Positions 49,086-57,981 of a stretch of DNA of 64,000 nt are shown here, one piece after another; within the stretch, counting starts at the first letter, position 1, and each line of letters starts with the position of its first letter. A program made the position numbers and the translations under genes. Below the pieces are notes generated by a model. The model saw only the letters and a program-made list of their open reading frames with translations. It searched no databases and was not told the DNA's origin. Origin of the DNA: Asanoa hainanensis (GTDB taxonomy: Bacteria; Actinomycetota; Actinomycetes; Mycobacteriales; Micromonosporaceae); assembly GCF_900188485.1 (NCBI RefSeq), contig NZ_FZPH01000022.1, positions 54,098 to 118,097 of the forward strand. Direction: 5' to 3'.

Positions 49086-50384
49086 ATGCCATCCCCTGAA
49101 TCCCCGCGCGGCAAAGCCATCGCGGACGCTGCCGCGGCTGTCATCCCCGGCGGAGTCAACTCGTCGACCCGCTACATCGGCGCGCCGTACGCGTTCGTCG
49201 AGGCCGACGGCGCCTACCTGACGGACGCCGACGGCCGGCGCTACCTGGACTACCACGCCGCGTTCGGCGCGATCCTGCTCGGCCACAACGCACCCGTCGT
49301 CAACGACGCGATCCGCGCCGCGCTCGGCGGCGTCGACCTGACGGGCATCGGCGTCACCGAGCCCGAGGTGCGCCTCGCGCAGCGGATCGTCGAGGTCATC
49401 CCGTCCGCCGAGTCGATGATCGCCACGATGAGCGGCTCGGAGGCGACCGCGCAGGCGATCCGGCTGGCCCGCGGGGTCACCGACCGGGACCTCATCATCA
49501 AGTTCCAGGGCGGATTCCACGGCTGGCACGACGCGGTGGCCCGCAACGTCATCTCGACGCCGGAGAAGGCGTACGGCCGGGACCCGCTCTCGAAGGGCAT
49601 CCTGGACCAGGCAGTCGACGCGACGCTGATCGCGGAGTTCAACGACCTGGACTCGGTGTCGGCGCTCTTCGACGCGCACCGCGACCGGATCGCGGCCGTC
49701 ATCCTCGAGCCGATCCCGCACAACGTCGGCGCGCTGCTGCCGACGCAGGAGTTCGTCGAGGGTCTGCGCAAGCTGACCGAGCAGCAGGGCGCGCTGCTCA
49801 TCTTCGACGAGGTGATCACCGGCTTCCGGCACGCGCTCGGCGGCTACCAGCAGGTGATCGGCGTGACGCCGGACCTGACCACCTTCGGCAAGGGCATGGC
49901 CAACGGCTTCCCGGTCGGTGGCCTGGCCGGCCGGCGCGACCTGATGGAGCACTTCAACGGCCAGACCGGCGACGTGCTGATGGCCGGCACGTTCAACGGC
50001 AACCCGCTGGGCTGCGCCGCCGCGCTGGCCACCATCGACTACCTCGCCGCACACCCGGACTTCTACACCCGCACCCACGCCCTGGGCGAGCGGATGCGCA
50101 CCGGCCTGCGCGGCATCCTCGCGGAGCTGGGCATGCAGGCCTCGGTCGCGGGCTTCGGCGGCGTGTTCGCGGTCTACTTCCTGGCCGGCCCGGCCCTCGG
50201 CTACCGCGACCTGTTGCGCAACGACCACACGGCCTACGTCGCCTTCCACCGCGGCATGACGGAGCGCGGCTTCCTGATGCTCCCGATGTCGCTGAAGCGC
50301 AACCACATCTCGGGGTCACACACCGAGGAAGAGGTCGACCGCACCCTCGAAGCGGCCCGCGAGGTGCTCAAGACGGTGCGCTGA
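49086..50384 (+). CDS. Class III aminotransferase, glutamate-1-semialdehyde aminomutase-like
   Basis: A 432-residue PLP enzyme. It has IPGGVNSSTRYIG, YLDYHAAFGAILLGHN, MSGSEATAQAIRLARG, GGFHGWHDAV, and the PLP Asp/Lys pair in LLIFDEVITGFR and LTTFGKGMANGFPVGG. It resembles HemL but lies in a catabolic cluster without heme genes, so it more likely moves an amino group on a semialdehyde or amino sugar derivative. The ATG at 49086 is preferred; the longer frame includes operator site 4. It diverges from the Gfo/Idh operon. Confidence 0.9.
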   Translation: MPSPESPRGKAIADAAAAVIPGGVNSSTRYIGAPYAFVEADGAYLTDADGRRYLDYHAAFGAILLGHNAPVVNDAIRAALGGVDLTGIGVTEPEVRLAQRIVEVIPSAESMIATMSGSEATAQAIRLARGVTDRDLIIKFQGGFHGWHDAVARNVISTPEKAYGRDPLSKGILDQAVDATLIAEFNDLDSVSALFDAHRDRIAAVILEPIPHNVGALLPTQEFVEGLRKLTEQQGALLIFDEVITGFRHALGGYQQVIGVTPDLTTFGKGMANGFPVGGLAGRRDLMEHFNGQTGDVLMAGTFNGNPLGCAAALATIDYLAAHPDFYTRTHALGERMRTGLRGILAELGMQASVAGFGGVFAVYFLAGPALGYRDLLRNDHTAYVAFHRGMTERGFLMLPMSLKRNHISGSHTEEEVDRTLEAAREVLKTVR

Positions 50385-50389
50385 AAGCG

Positions 50390-50424
50390 GAACCGCCCGG
50401 GTCCGTGGTGGGCCCGGGCGGTTC
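50390..50424. terminator. Strong stem-loop terminator between convergent genes
   Basis: GAACCGCCCGGG (50390-50401) pairs perfectly with CCCGGGCGGTTC (50413-50424), loop 11 bases, followed by TTGG. It sits between the aminotransferase stop and the stop of the convergent glucose-dehydrogenase-like gene, ending the catabolic island. Confidence 0.8.
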
Positions 50425-50438
50425 TTGGTGCGTGCCGG

Positions 50439-51992
50439 TCAGTCGCAGGACGTCCCGTTCAGCTTGATGTTGCTCGGGCGGCCGGTGCCGTTTCCGTTGG
50501 CCAGGAACCCAAAGTTGGCGCTGGAGCCCTCGGACAGGCCACCGTTCCAGCTCTCGTTGCGGGCCGTCACCTTGTTGCCCGACTGGCTGACGCGGGCGCC
50601 CCAGGCGCTGGTGATCCGTTGGCTGCCGCCGAACGTCCACGTCAGCGTCCACGAGCTGACCGCCGGGCCGTCGTTGCGGACCCGGACGTTGCCGATCAGC
50701 AGGCCCGCGATGCCGTTGGCGCTGTAGCTGACCGTGCACGCCCCTTCCGGCTCGTTCGGAGTCTCGCTCGGGGTCTCACTCGGCGTCTCGCTCGGGGACG
50801 GCGACGTCGTGGGCGTCGCGGTCGGCGTGGTGGTCGGGTCCGCCGTCGGCGACAGGGTCGGCGTCGGCGAGGTCGTAGGCGAGGTCGTCGGGTCCGGCGT
50901 CGGCATCGTCACCGTGAACTTGAAGATCCGGTCGTCGCTCGCCGTCGGGTTGCCGCGCCCGTCGCGGTTGCTGGTGGCCACCCAGAGCGAACCGTCCGGT
51001 GCCTTCTCGACCGTACGCAGCCGACCGAACCGCCCGTTGAGCGCCGCCACCGGCGTGCCGACCCCGCCCGAGCCGTTCAGCGGCACCACCCAGAGCCGGT
51101 TGCCACGCAGCGCCGCGACGAACAGCGAGTCGCCGATGATGGCCGCGCCGCTCGGGGAGGCCTCCGCCGGGCTCCAGGTGAGGAGCGGGTTGCGGTACGC
51201 CGGGTTGGTGGAGTTGCCCTCCGCGTTCGGCCAGCCGTAGTTGCCGCCGGGCTCGATCCGGTTGACCTCGTCGTACGTGTCCTGGCCGAACTCGGTCGCG
51301 TAGAGCCGGCCTGCGGAGTCCCAGGCGAGGCCCTGCACGTTGCGGTGGCCGGAGCTGTAGACCAGGGAGCCCGCGGTCGGGTTGTCGCCCGGCACGCTCC
51401 CGTCGGGACGCATCCGGAGGATCTTCCCGTTGGGGCTGGCGGGGCTCTGCGCCCGGCTGGGCACGCCGGCGTCGCCGACACCGGCGTACAGCATGCCGTC
51501 CGGGCCGAACGCGATCCGGCCGCCGTTGTGGCTGTTGCCCTTCGCGATCCCGGTGATGATCGGGGTCTGCGCCGCCAGGTCGGTCACCTTGAAGCGCACG
51601 ATGCGGTTGTCGGTGGCCGTCGTGAAGTAGGCGTAGACGAGGGCGTCGGTCGCATACGTCGGCGACACCGTCAGGCCGAGCAGGCCGCCCTCGCCGCCCG
51701 AGACGACGTTGGGCACCACACCGACGATCCCGGTCGGCTCGCCGGGCTGAACGTGGAGGATCTGCCTGCGGTCGCGTTCCGCGACGAGCGCCGAACCGTC
51801 CGGCAGGTACGTCATTCCCCACGGCACGCGCAGGTTGCTCGCGGCCGTGGTCGGGTTGATGAAGTCGACGGTCGGTGTGGTGGCGGACAGCTTGGTCCGG
51901 GTCACCGGCCGGTCCACCGCGACGGCGATCCCGGCGACGCTCAACGCGACGCCGGCCACGGCCGCGGCGGCGGCGATGGCGGGTTTGTGCAT
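50439..51992 (-). CDS. Exported PQQ-type sugar dehydrogenase with CBM2 domain
   Basis: A 517-residue protein with a signal sequence or anchor (IAAAAAVAGVALSVAGIAVAV). A soluble glucose dehydrogenase/HHIP-like beta-propeller covers about 40-350 (VPWGMTYLPDGSALVAERDRRQI, GGEGGLLGLTVSP, SHNGGRIAFGPDGMLYAGVGD, SGHRNVQGLAWD). A Thr/Pro/Ser linker (about 360-412) follows, then a CBM2 module with end Cys residues (GACTVSYSANG to GTSCD). It may oxidise sugars or oligosaccharides near cellulose or chitin using PQQ. PQQ synthesis genes are not in the window. The ATG at 51992 has GGGAGC upstream. Confidence 0.9.
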   Translation of the reverse strand: MHKPAIAAAAAVAGVALSVAGIAVAVDRPVTRTKLSATTPTVDFINPTTAASNLRVPWGMTYLPDGSALVAERDRRQILHVQPGEPTGIVGVVPNVVSGGEGGLLGLTVSPTYATDALVYAYFTTATDNRIVRFKVTDLAAQTPIITGIAKGNSHNGGRIAFGPDGMLYAGVGDAGVPSRAQSPASPNGKILRMRPDGSVPGDNPTAGSLVYSSGHRNVQGLAWDSAGRLYATEFGQDTYDEVNRIEPGGNYGWPNAEGNSTNPAYRNPLLTWSPAEASPSGAAIIGDSLFVAALRGNRLWVVPLNGSGGVGTPVAALNGRFGRLRTVEKAPDGSLWVATSNRDGRGNPTASDDRIFKFTVTMPTPDPTTSPTTSPTPTLSPTADPTTTPTATPTTSPSPSETPSETPSETPNEPEGACTVSYSANGIAGLLIGNVRVRNDGPAVSSWTLTWTFGGSQRITSAWGARVSQSGNKVTARNESWNGGLSEGSSANFGFLANGNGTGRPSNIKLNGTSCD

Positions 51993-52112
51993 GGACAGCT
52001 CCCGAAGCGAAGACGGCTCTTGTGTTCGCCACGGTGCCAGCCGACACGAGAAGGTTACGGCCAGATTGGACATTTAACGCAAAAGGGTGAATTGCTCGAA
52101 TTGGCCCTCCCG

Positions 52113-52928
52113 TCACGCGACGCCCAGGTACGAGCCGTCCACCCAGTCGCTGACGATGCCGGCGTAGTTGCCCGGCTGTTCCTCCCACGCCGCGTGCCCG
52201 CAGTCCAGCACGTCCAGGCGGCTTGACGGGAGCTTCTCGTTGAGCACCTCCGCGTCGCGGGCCAGGCCGTACGGGTCGTCGCGGCCGGCGATGATCTGCA
52301 CCGGCGTCCGGATCGTCGCCAACAGCGGATCCAACGCGGCCAGATCGGCGGGGTACGACCGCAGGTAGGCCAACGACCCGGCGAACCGGTCACCGGAGTA
52401 CGAGGCGGCGTAGTCGTCCCGGATTGTGCGCGGCAGTCGCTCGTCGACGAAGCCGGCCACCACCCGCTGCCCGTCCGGAACCGCGCCGAGGTCGTCCTCG
52501 ACCAGCGTGCGCAACGGCCCCTCGAGCGTCAGAGGGTGCGTGGCCGCGCCCCCGCCGACGACCACGCTGCGGAACAGGTCGGGTTGCGCGGCCGCCGCGA
52601 ACAGCACCGCGGCGGTGCCGACGTCCGGGCCGACCGCGTGTGGCTGTTCGAGGCCGAAGTGGTCGACGAGGTGCGTGACGAACTCACCCATCACCCGTGG
52701 CGACATCAGCTCCGCGCGCCCCTCGGAACGACCGAAGCCCGGCAGGTCGACGGCGATCACCGGGCGTTCGGCGGCGAGGGCGGACCAGATCGGGGTGTAC
52801 GCGTACAGGCTCTCCGGCCACGGGCTGAGCAGCAGCAACGTGTCCGCTTCGCGGTCGGACCGGCTGACCGGGCTGGAAACGTACCGGATGCCCAGGTCGT
52901 CGATCACGTCGAACCGTTCTTCGTCCAT
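52113..52928 (-). CDS. Alpha/beta hydrolase with Asp nucleophile (epoxide hydrolase/dehalogenase-like)
   Basis: A 271-residue alpha/beta hydrolase. The nucleophile elbow is AVGPDVGTAAV, where Asp replaces Ser, as in epoxide hydrolases and haloalkane dehalogenases. The later acid is in IIAGRDDPYGLA, and His is in DCGHAAWEEQPG. It should form an ester intermediate with an epoxide or haloalkane. The start is ATG at 52926-52928. It diverges from the LAL regulator; the 83-bp gap could hold a shared promoter. Confidence 0.88.
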   Translation of the reverse strand: MDEERFDVIDDLGIRYVSSPVSRSDREADTLLLLSPWPESLYAYTPIWSALAAERPVIAVDLPGFGRSEGRAELMSPRVMGEFVTHLVDHFGLEQPHAVGPDVGTAAVLFAAAAQPDLFRSVVVGGGAATHPLTLEGPLRTLVEDDLGAVPDGQRVVAGFVDERLPRTIRDDYAASYSGDRFAGSLAYLRSYPADLAALDPLLATIRTPVQIIAGRDDPYGLARDAEVLNEKLPSSRLDVLDCGHAAWEEQPGNYAGIVSDWVDGSYLGVA

Positions 52929-53011
52929 CACGCCAGCAGAACGCGTCCGCCCATCCCCCGAATCACCTGAATACGTGAGCGCCGCTCGCTAGGTTGTGGA
53001 AGGTGGCACGG

Positions 53012-55708
53012 GTGGTTCTGCGTGGTCGCTCGGCGGCGATGTCGGCAGCGATGCCGGCGCTGCGCCGGGCGGCACGGCACGGCCAGAGCGGCATGGTGGT
53101 GGTCACCGGCGAGGCCGGCATCGGAAAGACCGCCGTACTCGACGCGATCGGCGCACAGGCCACCGGAATGGGCTTCCGCACCGGGGTCGGCAAGGCCGAC
53201 GAGATCGGCCGGATCTCGCCTGGCGCACCCGTCCTGCTGGCCCTGCGCAGCGGACCGCGGCCGCTGCTGGACGCCGAGGCCCTGGCCGAGCTCGACCACC
53301 TCAGCAACCATCCGCTCGTGCTCGTCGACCGGGTGGGCGCCCGGCTCGAACGGGTCGCCAGCGTAGCGCCGGTGCTGGTGGTCGTCGACGACGTGCAGTG
53401 GGCCGACCAGCTCAGCCGGCTGGCGCTGCGCGTCCTGCCGGACCGGTTGGCCGGCAACCCGGTGGTCTGGGCGTTCGCCACCCGCGATCCGAGCGACGAG
53501 CTGACCACGACACCGTCAGCGGTTCCGGTGGAGACCATCGCGCTCGGGCCGCTCACCGACGCCGACGTCGCCGCCATCGCGCGGGACCGGCTCGGTCACC
53601 CGGCCAGCCCGGCGACGGCGCGGATGCTCGAAGGTGTCGGCGGCAACCCGTTCCTGGTCACCCAGATCCTCGACGGGCCGGAGCACGACGGCGAGCCGCC
53701 GGCCAGCTTCGTCAGGGCGGTCGAGGCGGCGCTGGATGCCCTGCCGGACAGGACTGTCGTGCTGCTGGCCGCGGTGCTCGGCCGGCCGTTCGCGATCGAC
53801 GAGGCGCAGCGGGTCCTCCCGTCGGTGACCGCCGCGGACGTCAACCACGCCGTGGCGGCCGGGCTGCTCACCGGCGACGGCCACCGGCTGAGCTTCCGGC
53901 ACGACCTGGTCCGGGAGACCGTCTACGCGGGACTGTCGGAAGCGGTTCGGCGGGACCTGCATCGCCGGTGCGCGCGTTACCTGCTGGCCTCCGGCCACGA
54001 CGCGCTGGCCGCGGCGCCGCACGCCCGGGCCGCGGCGACGCCCGGCGACGAGGAGAGCGCCGCGATCCTGTGTGAGGCGGCGCACCAGGCGGTGCCGGTG
54101 CTGCCGGCCACGGCGGGCGACCTGGTGGTCGAGGCGTTCGAGCTGGTCCGGCCGGCGCAGGGCTCGTGGGAGTCGACCGGCGAACGGTGCGTCGAGGTGC
54201 TGCACAGGGTGCAGCGCTGCGCGGACGCGGTGCGGATCGCCGACGCCGTGCTGGCCCGGGTCCGCGACGCCGAGACGTACGCCCGGGTCCAGGTGGTCGC
54301 GGCCCAGGCGCTCTGGCAGATCGGCCGGCCCGCGGAGTCGGTGGCCCGGATCGACGACGCGCTGGCCGCGCCGGATGTCTCCCCCGCGCTGCGGGCCCGG
54401 TTGACGGCGGCCCGCGCCCTGGCGTTGACCCGGAAGGAGCCCGCGTGGAAGGCCCGGGTCGCGGCCGAGCCGGCCCTGCGGGACGCGCGCTCGGTCGACG
54501 ACCACGACGCGACGATGCTGGCCCTGCGGGCGATGGGCGAGCTGGGTCGCAACAGCGGTCACCACGCCGAGTCGCTGGCCTACTTCCGTGAGCTGCGCGC
54601 GGTCAGCGGGACCAGCTACCTGGCCGAGGAGATCATCGAGCTGCAGTTGCTCGACCGGTACGCGGACGCGGGCGCGCTGCTGGACGCCGCGCACCAGGAC
54701 GACCGGGGCGGCATCGAGGCCACCCTGCCGTCCATGACCGCCGCGCGGATGTGGCAGGACTTCAACCTCGGTCGGCTGGACGACGCGGAGGCCGGGGCCC
54801 GCACCCTGCTCACCATCGGCCGCGAGATCGGCGACCACGTGCACGAGCTCGACGCGGTGCTCGTCCTCGGCGCGGTCGCGCTGCTGCGCGGCAACCTGGC
54901 CGAGGCCGCCGGCCGGCTGGCTCCGGCGGACGACGACGGGCACGTCGAGGATTCGGTGCGGCTCCCCGGCCTCCGGCTGATGGAGGGCTGGCTGGCCGCC
55001 AGCGACGGGCGGGCCCACGACGCGCGGTCGATCCTGCGGCCACTGCTCTACGGAGCCCGCGACTCCCGGGCCGACTGGCCGTGGTGGCCCGGCTGGATGC
55101 GGGTCTTCGTGCGGGTCGGGCGCGCGACCGGCGACGCGCGGTTCACGGGCGAGGCGGTGGCGATCGCCGCGGAGGGCGCCGCCCGCAACCCGGGTGTGGC
55201 CAGTTTCGAAGGCGTGTCGCTGGCCCTGCGGGGCCTGGCGCACAAGGACCTGCGCCTGCTCACGGCCGCGAACCGGGTGCTCGACCGCAGCCCACGACCG
55301 ATGCTGCGGGGCAACGCCGCCGAGGACCGTGGCCGGATGCTGCTCGCGTACGGACGGCGCGACGAGGGCATCGCCGAGCTGGACCGGGCGTGGGCGATCT
55401 ACCACGGGATCGGGGCGCGGTCGGCCGTGGTCGGGGTGCAGCAGGTGATGCGCCGGGCCGGTGCCCGCCGGGCCAAGTGGGAGACGGACGGGGCCAGACC
55501 TCAGCAGGGTTGGGCGGCGCTCACCGACGCGGAGGTCAAAGTGGCCGAGCTGATCAGCGCCGGGCACACCAACAAGGCGGCCGCCCGGCTGCTCAACCTC
55601 TCGCCCAACACGGTCAGCACCCACCTGCGCTCGATCTTCACCAAGCTGGACGTGCAGTCGCGGGTGCAGCTCACCAACGCGGTGCACGAGCTTCGCCCCG
55701 AAAGCTGA
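53012..55708 (+). CDS. LAL-type LuxR transcriptional regulator
   Basis: An 898-residue regulator of the large ATP-binding LuxR type. The N-terminal STAND-like ATPase has Walker A VTGEAGIGKTAVL and Walker B VLVVVDDVQWAD. The middle (about 350-800) is Ala-rich TPR-like helices. The C-terminal LuxR HTH (about 830-895) reads LTDAEVKVAELISAGHTNKAAARLLNLSPNTVSTHLRSIFTKLDVQSR. It likely binds ATP and a signal and activates target genes, possibly the divergent hydrolase. The GTG at 53012 lies 8 bp after GGAAGG; two start codons slightly upstream are possible. Confidence 0.92.
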   Translation: MVLRGRSAAMSAAMPALRRAARHGQSGMVVVTGEAGIGKTAVLDAIGAQATGMGFRTGVGKADEIGRISPGAPVLLALRSGPRPLLDAEALAELDHLSNHPLVLVDRVGARLERVASVAPVLVVVDDVQWADQLSRLALRVLPDRLAGNPVVWAFATRDPSDELTTTPSAVPVETIALGPLTDADVAAIARDRLGHPASPATARMLEGVGGNPFLVTQILDGPEHDGEPPASFVRAVEAALDALPDRTVVLLAAVLGRPFAIDEAQRVLPSVTAADVNHAVAAGLLTGDGHRLSFRHDLVRETVYAGLSEAVRRDLHRRCARYLLASGHDALAAAPHARAAATPGDEESAAILCEAAHQAVPVLPATAGDLVVEAFELVRPAQGSWESTGERCVEVLHRVQRCADAVRIADAVLARVRDAETYARVQVVAAQALWQIGRPAESVARIDDALAAPDVSPALRARLTAARALALTRKEPAWKARVAAEPALRDARSVDDHDATMLALRAMGELGRNSGHHAESLAYFRELRAVSGTSYLAEEIIELQLLDRYADAGALLDAAHQDDRGGIEATLPSMTAARMWQDFNLGRLDDAEAGARTLLTIGREIGDHVHELDAVLVLGAVALLRGNLAEAAGRLAPADDDGHVEDSVRLPGLRLMEGWLAASDGRAHDARSILRPLLYGARDSRADWPWWPGWMRVFVRVGRATGDARFTGEAVAIAAEGAARNPGVASFEGVSLALRGLAHKDLRLLTAANRVLDRSPRPMLRGNAAEDRGRMLLAYGRRDEGIAELDRAWAIYHGIGARSAVVGVQQVMRRAGARRAKWETDGARPQQGWAALTDAEVKVAELISAGHTNKAAARLLNLSPNTVSTHLRSIFTKLDVQSRVQLTNAVHELRPES

Positions 55709-55732
55709 GGGCCGCCCCAGGCGGGACGGCCC
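55709..55732. terminator. Stem-loop after the LAL gene
   Basis: GGGCCG (55709-55714) pairs with CGGCCC (55727-55732), with an additional inner CCC/GGG. It begins one base after the LAL stop and is followed by TTCG. It separates this gene from the convergent phoX gene. Confidence 0.55.
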
Positions 55733-55750
55733 TTCGCTCGAGACTGCGGA

Positions 55751-57868
55751 TCAGGCGCCGATGTTCTTGTTCGTGACGCTCCAGGTGACCGCGATGCCGG
55801 GCTTGGCGAAGTCGCCGTCGGGCCAGTTGGAGGCCGGGTTGGCGACCGAGGCACCCGAGATCTCACCCGGGTGCTGCACGGCGACGAACACGCTCTTGTT
55901 GTCCTCGGTGATCCACGGGCCGCAGGTCTCGGCGCCGTAGGGCACGCTCAGGAACTGCTTGAGGTGACCGGCCTCCGGGCCCTCCAGCGGCGTCGCGAAC
56001 AGGCCGTCGTTGCTGCCCAGCGCGTTGCCGTCGGTGGAGATCCAGAGGTTGCCGGCACCGTCGAACGCGACGTTGTCGGGGCAGGAGATCGGCGAGACCT
56101 TGGTCTTGTCGTACCCCATGAAGTAGGTCGCGGGATCCGTCGGGTCGCCGCAGACGATCGGCACGCGCCAGGTGAACGTCGTGCCGGTGTGGTCGTCGTT
56201 GTCCTCGGTGATCTCGAGGATGTGCCCGTGCTTGTTGGCGTTGCGCGGGTTGGCCTCGTCCGCCGCCGGGTTGGTGCCGACGCCGCGGTTGGTGTTGTTG
56301 GTCAGCGCGGCGTAGATCTTGCGGTTGACCGGGTTCGGCTCGACGTCCTCCGGACGGTCCAGCTTGGTCGCGCCCACCTTGTCGCCGGCGAGCCGGGTGA
56401 AGACCAGCACCTCTTCGACGGTCATCCCGTCGACCATCGACTTGCCGCCCTTGACCAGCGGGATCCACATGCCGGTGCCGTTGAACGCGCCGTCGGTGGG
56501 CAGCTTGCCCGAGCCGTCGATCTCGGTCGCCGAGGTGTAGCCGAGCTTGGCGACGTAGAGCGTGCCCGACTCCAGCAGAGTCAGGTTGTGCCGGCGGGCC
56601 TCGGAGTTGTTGCGGCCGTCGATCTTCTTGTCGGAGACGAACTTGTAGAGGTAGTCGAACCGCTCGTCGTCACCCATGTACGCGACCGCCCGGCCGTCGC
56701 GCGCCTTGATGATGTTGGCGCCCTCGTGCTTGAACCGGCCCATCGCGGTGTGCTTGCGCGGGGTCGAGCCCGGCGTGAACGGGTCGAACTCGACGACCCA
56801 GCCGAAACGGTTGGCCTCGTTGGGGTTCTTCGTCAGGTCGAAGCGCTCGTCGGCCCGCTCCCACTTGCGGCTGCCCGACGGGTAGCGGTTGACGGTGTCG
56901 ATGCCGTACCGGGTAAACCGGGCCTTGGCGTCGCCCGTCGAGGTCTCCGCGCCGACGAAGTACTGGTTGAAGTTCTCCTCGCCCGACAGGATCGTGCCCC
57001 ACGGCGTGACGCCACCGGCGCAGTTGTTCATCGTGCCGATCACGTCGGTGCCGGTGCGGTCGGCGGCGGTCTTCAGCAGCGCGCTGCCGGCGGCCGGCCC
57101 GGTCAGCCGGAAGTGCGTCTGGAGCGTGGTCAGGCGCCGGTTGTAGGGCCGCCTCCCGTTGGTGACGAGCTCGTACTGGCCGGTCTTGCCGACCCGCTCG
57201 ACCTCGACCACCGACATGCCGTGCGCGGCCATCGCGATCTTGATCTGCTCGACGGTCAGCGCGTCCTGGCTCACGAAGTTCGGAAACATCAGGTCTTCGT
57301 TGGTGTACTCGTGGTTGCACACGAGCAGCGCGCGGTCGCCCTTCCGGTCAAGCGGCAGCACGGCGACGAAGTCGTTGTTGTAGCCGAACTGCTTGAGCTG
57401 CGCGGCCACGCTCTGGTTGCGGACGTCGAACCGCGGCGCGCCGGGCACCACCGGGTCGCCCCAGCGGATCACCACGGAGTGGTCGTAGCCGTTGGGCACG
57501 ACCAGCGCGTCGACCCGGTTGGGCGCGACGGCCTTGAAGGTCAGGTTCGTGGTCTGCGGGGTCGTCGCGTGCAGGTCCGCGACCGGCGGCAGCGCCGGCG
57601 GGGCCTCCGCGGCGAACGCCGGGGTGCCGCTGAGCATGGCGGCGCCACCGAGGCCGAGCGCGACCGCGCCGGCCGCTCCGGTGCGCAGCACGCCGCGGCG
57701 GGTGACCTCGTTCTTCACCAGGTCACCGAAGTACTCGTTATCGGAACCGTTCGGCACGGCGTGGTCGCACGCGTTTCCGCAGCGGTAGAGGCAGGTCATG
57801 CGGTCACGACCGTGCGAAACCTTGGCCACGCCCACGATTGGCAACTGGCGGCGGATCTGGTCCGTCAT
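55751..57868 (-). CDS. phoX: PhoX-type alkaline phosphatase, Tat-exported
   Basis: A 705-residue PhoX-family phosphatase (DUF839). A twin-arginine motif, VTRRGVLRTGAAG (Arg57-Arg58), follows an unusually long N-region that has a Cys cluster (CLYRCGNACDH). The mature enzyme contains the family segments NNCAGGVTPWGTILSGEENFNQYF, KHEGANIIKARDGRAVAYMGDDERFDYLYKFVS, and DGAGNLWISTDGNALGSNDG. It should be folded with iron and calcium in the cytoplasm, then exported to release phosphate from organic esters. A PHO-box-like set of 11-bp repeats lies upstream. The ATG at 57866-57868 was preferred over a much longer open frame. Confidence 0.92.
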   Translation of the reverse strand: MTDQIRRQLPIVGVAKVSHGRDRMTCLYRCGNACDHAVPNGSDNEYFGDLVKNEVTRRGVLRTGAAGAVALGLGGAAMLSGTPAFAAEAPPALPPVADLHATTPQTTNLTFKAVAPNRVDALVVPNGYDHSVVIRWGDPVVPGAPRFDVRNQSVAAQLKQFGYNNDFVAVLPLDRKGDRALLVCNHEYTNEDLMFPNFVSQDALTVEQIKIAMAAHGMSVVEVERVGKTGQYELVTNGRRPYNRRLTTLQTHFRLTGPAAGSALLKTAADRTGTDVIGTMNNCAGGVTPWGTILSGEENFNQYFVGAETSTGDAKARFTRYGIDTVNRYPSGSRKWERADERFDLTKNPNEANRFGWVVEFDPFTPGSTPRKHTAMGRFKHEGANIIKARDGRAVAYMGDDERFDYLYKFVSDKKIDGRNNSEARRHNLTLLESGTLYVAKLGYTSATEIDGSGKLPTDGAFNGTGMWIPLVKGGKSMVDGMTVEEVLVFTRLAGDKVGATKLDRPEDVEPNPVNRKIYAALTNNTNRGVGTNPAADEANPRNANKHGHILEITEDNDDHTGTTFTWRVPIVCGDPTDPATYFMGYDKTKVSPISCPDNVAFDGAGNLWISTDGNALGSNDGLFATPLEGPEAGHLKQFLSVPYGAETCGPWITEDNKSVFVAVQHPGEISGASVANPASNWPDGDFAKPGIAVTWSVTNKNIGA

Positions 57869-57928
57869 TCGGGCTCTCCTAGAACCGTCGACAAATCTCT
57901 CCGTCAAAGACAGCCGCACCGTAATCAG

Positions 57929-57961
57929 AGCAGGTAAACATGGAAAAGCCGCAATGTGAAC
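57929..57961 (-). promoter_or_regulatory. PHO box-like direct repeats
   Basis: Read on the minus strand, three 11-bp units follow each other: GTTCACATTGC, GGCTTTTCCAT and GTTTACCTGCT. Units 1 and 3 match the GTTCACC-type PhoP unit of actinomycetes at 22-bp spacing. A possible -10 element TACGGT follows. It lies about 60 bp before phoX, so phosphate-starvation control is likely. Confidence 0.65.
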
Positions 57962-57981
57962 CACGGACGTAGAACCCCTGG

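Noticed and set aside
49086..50384. HemL for heme biosynthesis
   Set aside because: No heme genes are nearby. The gene shares an operator with the catabolic cluster and is only HemL-like.
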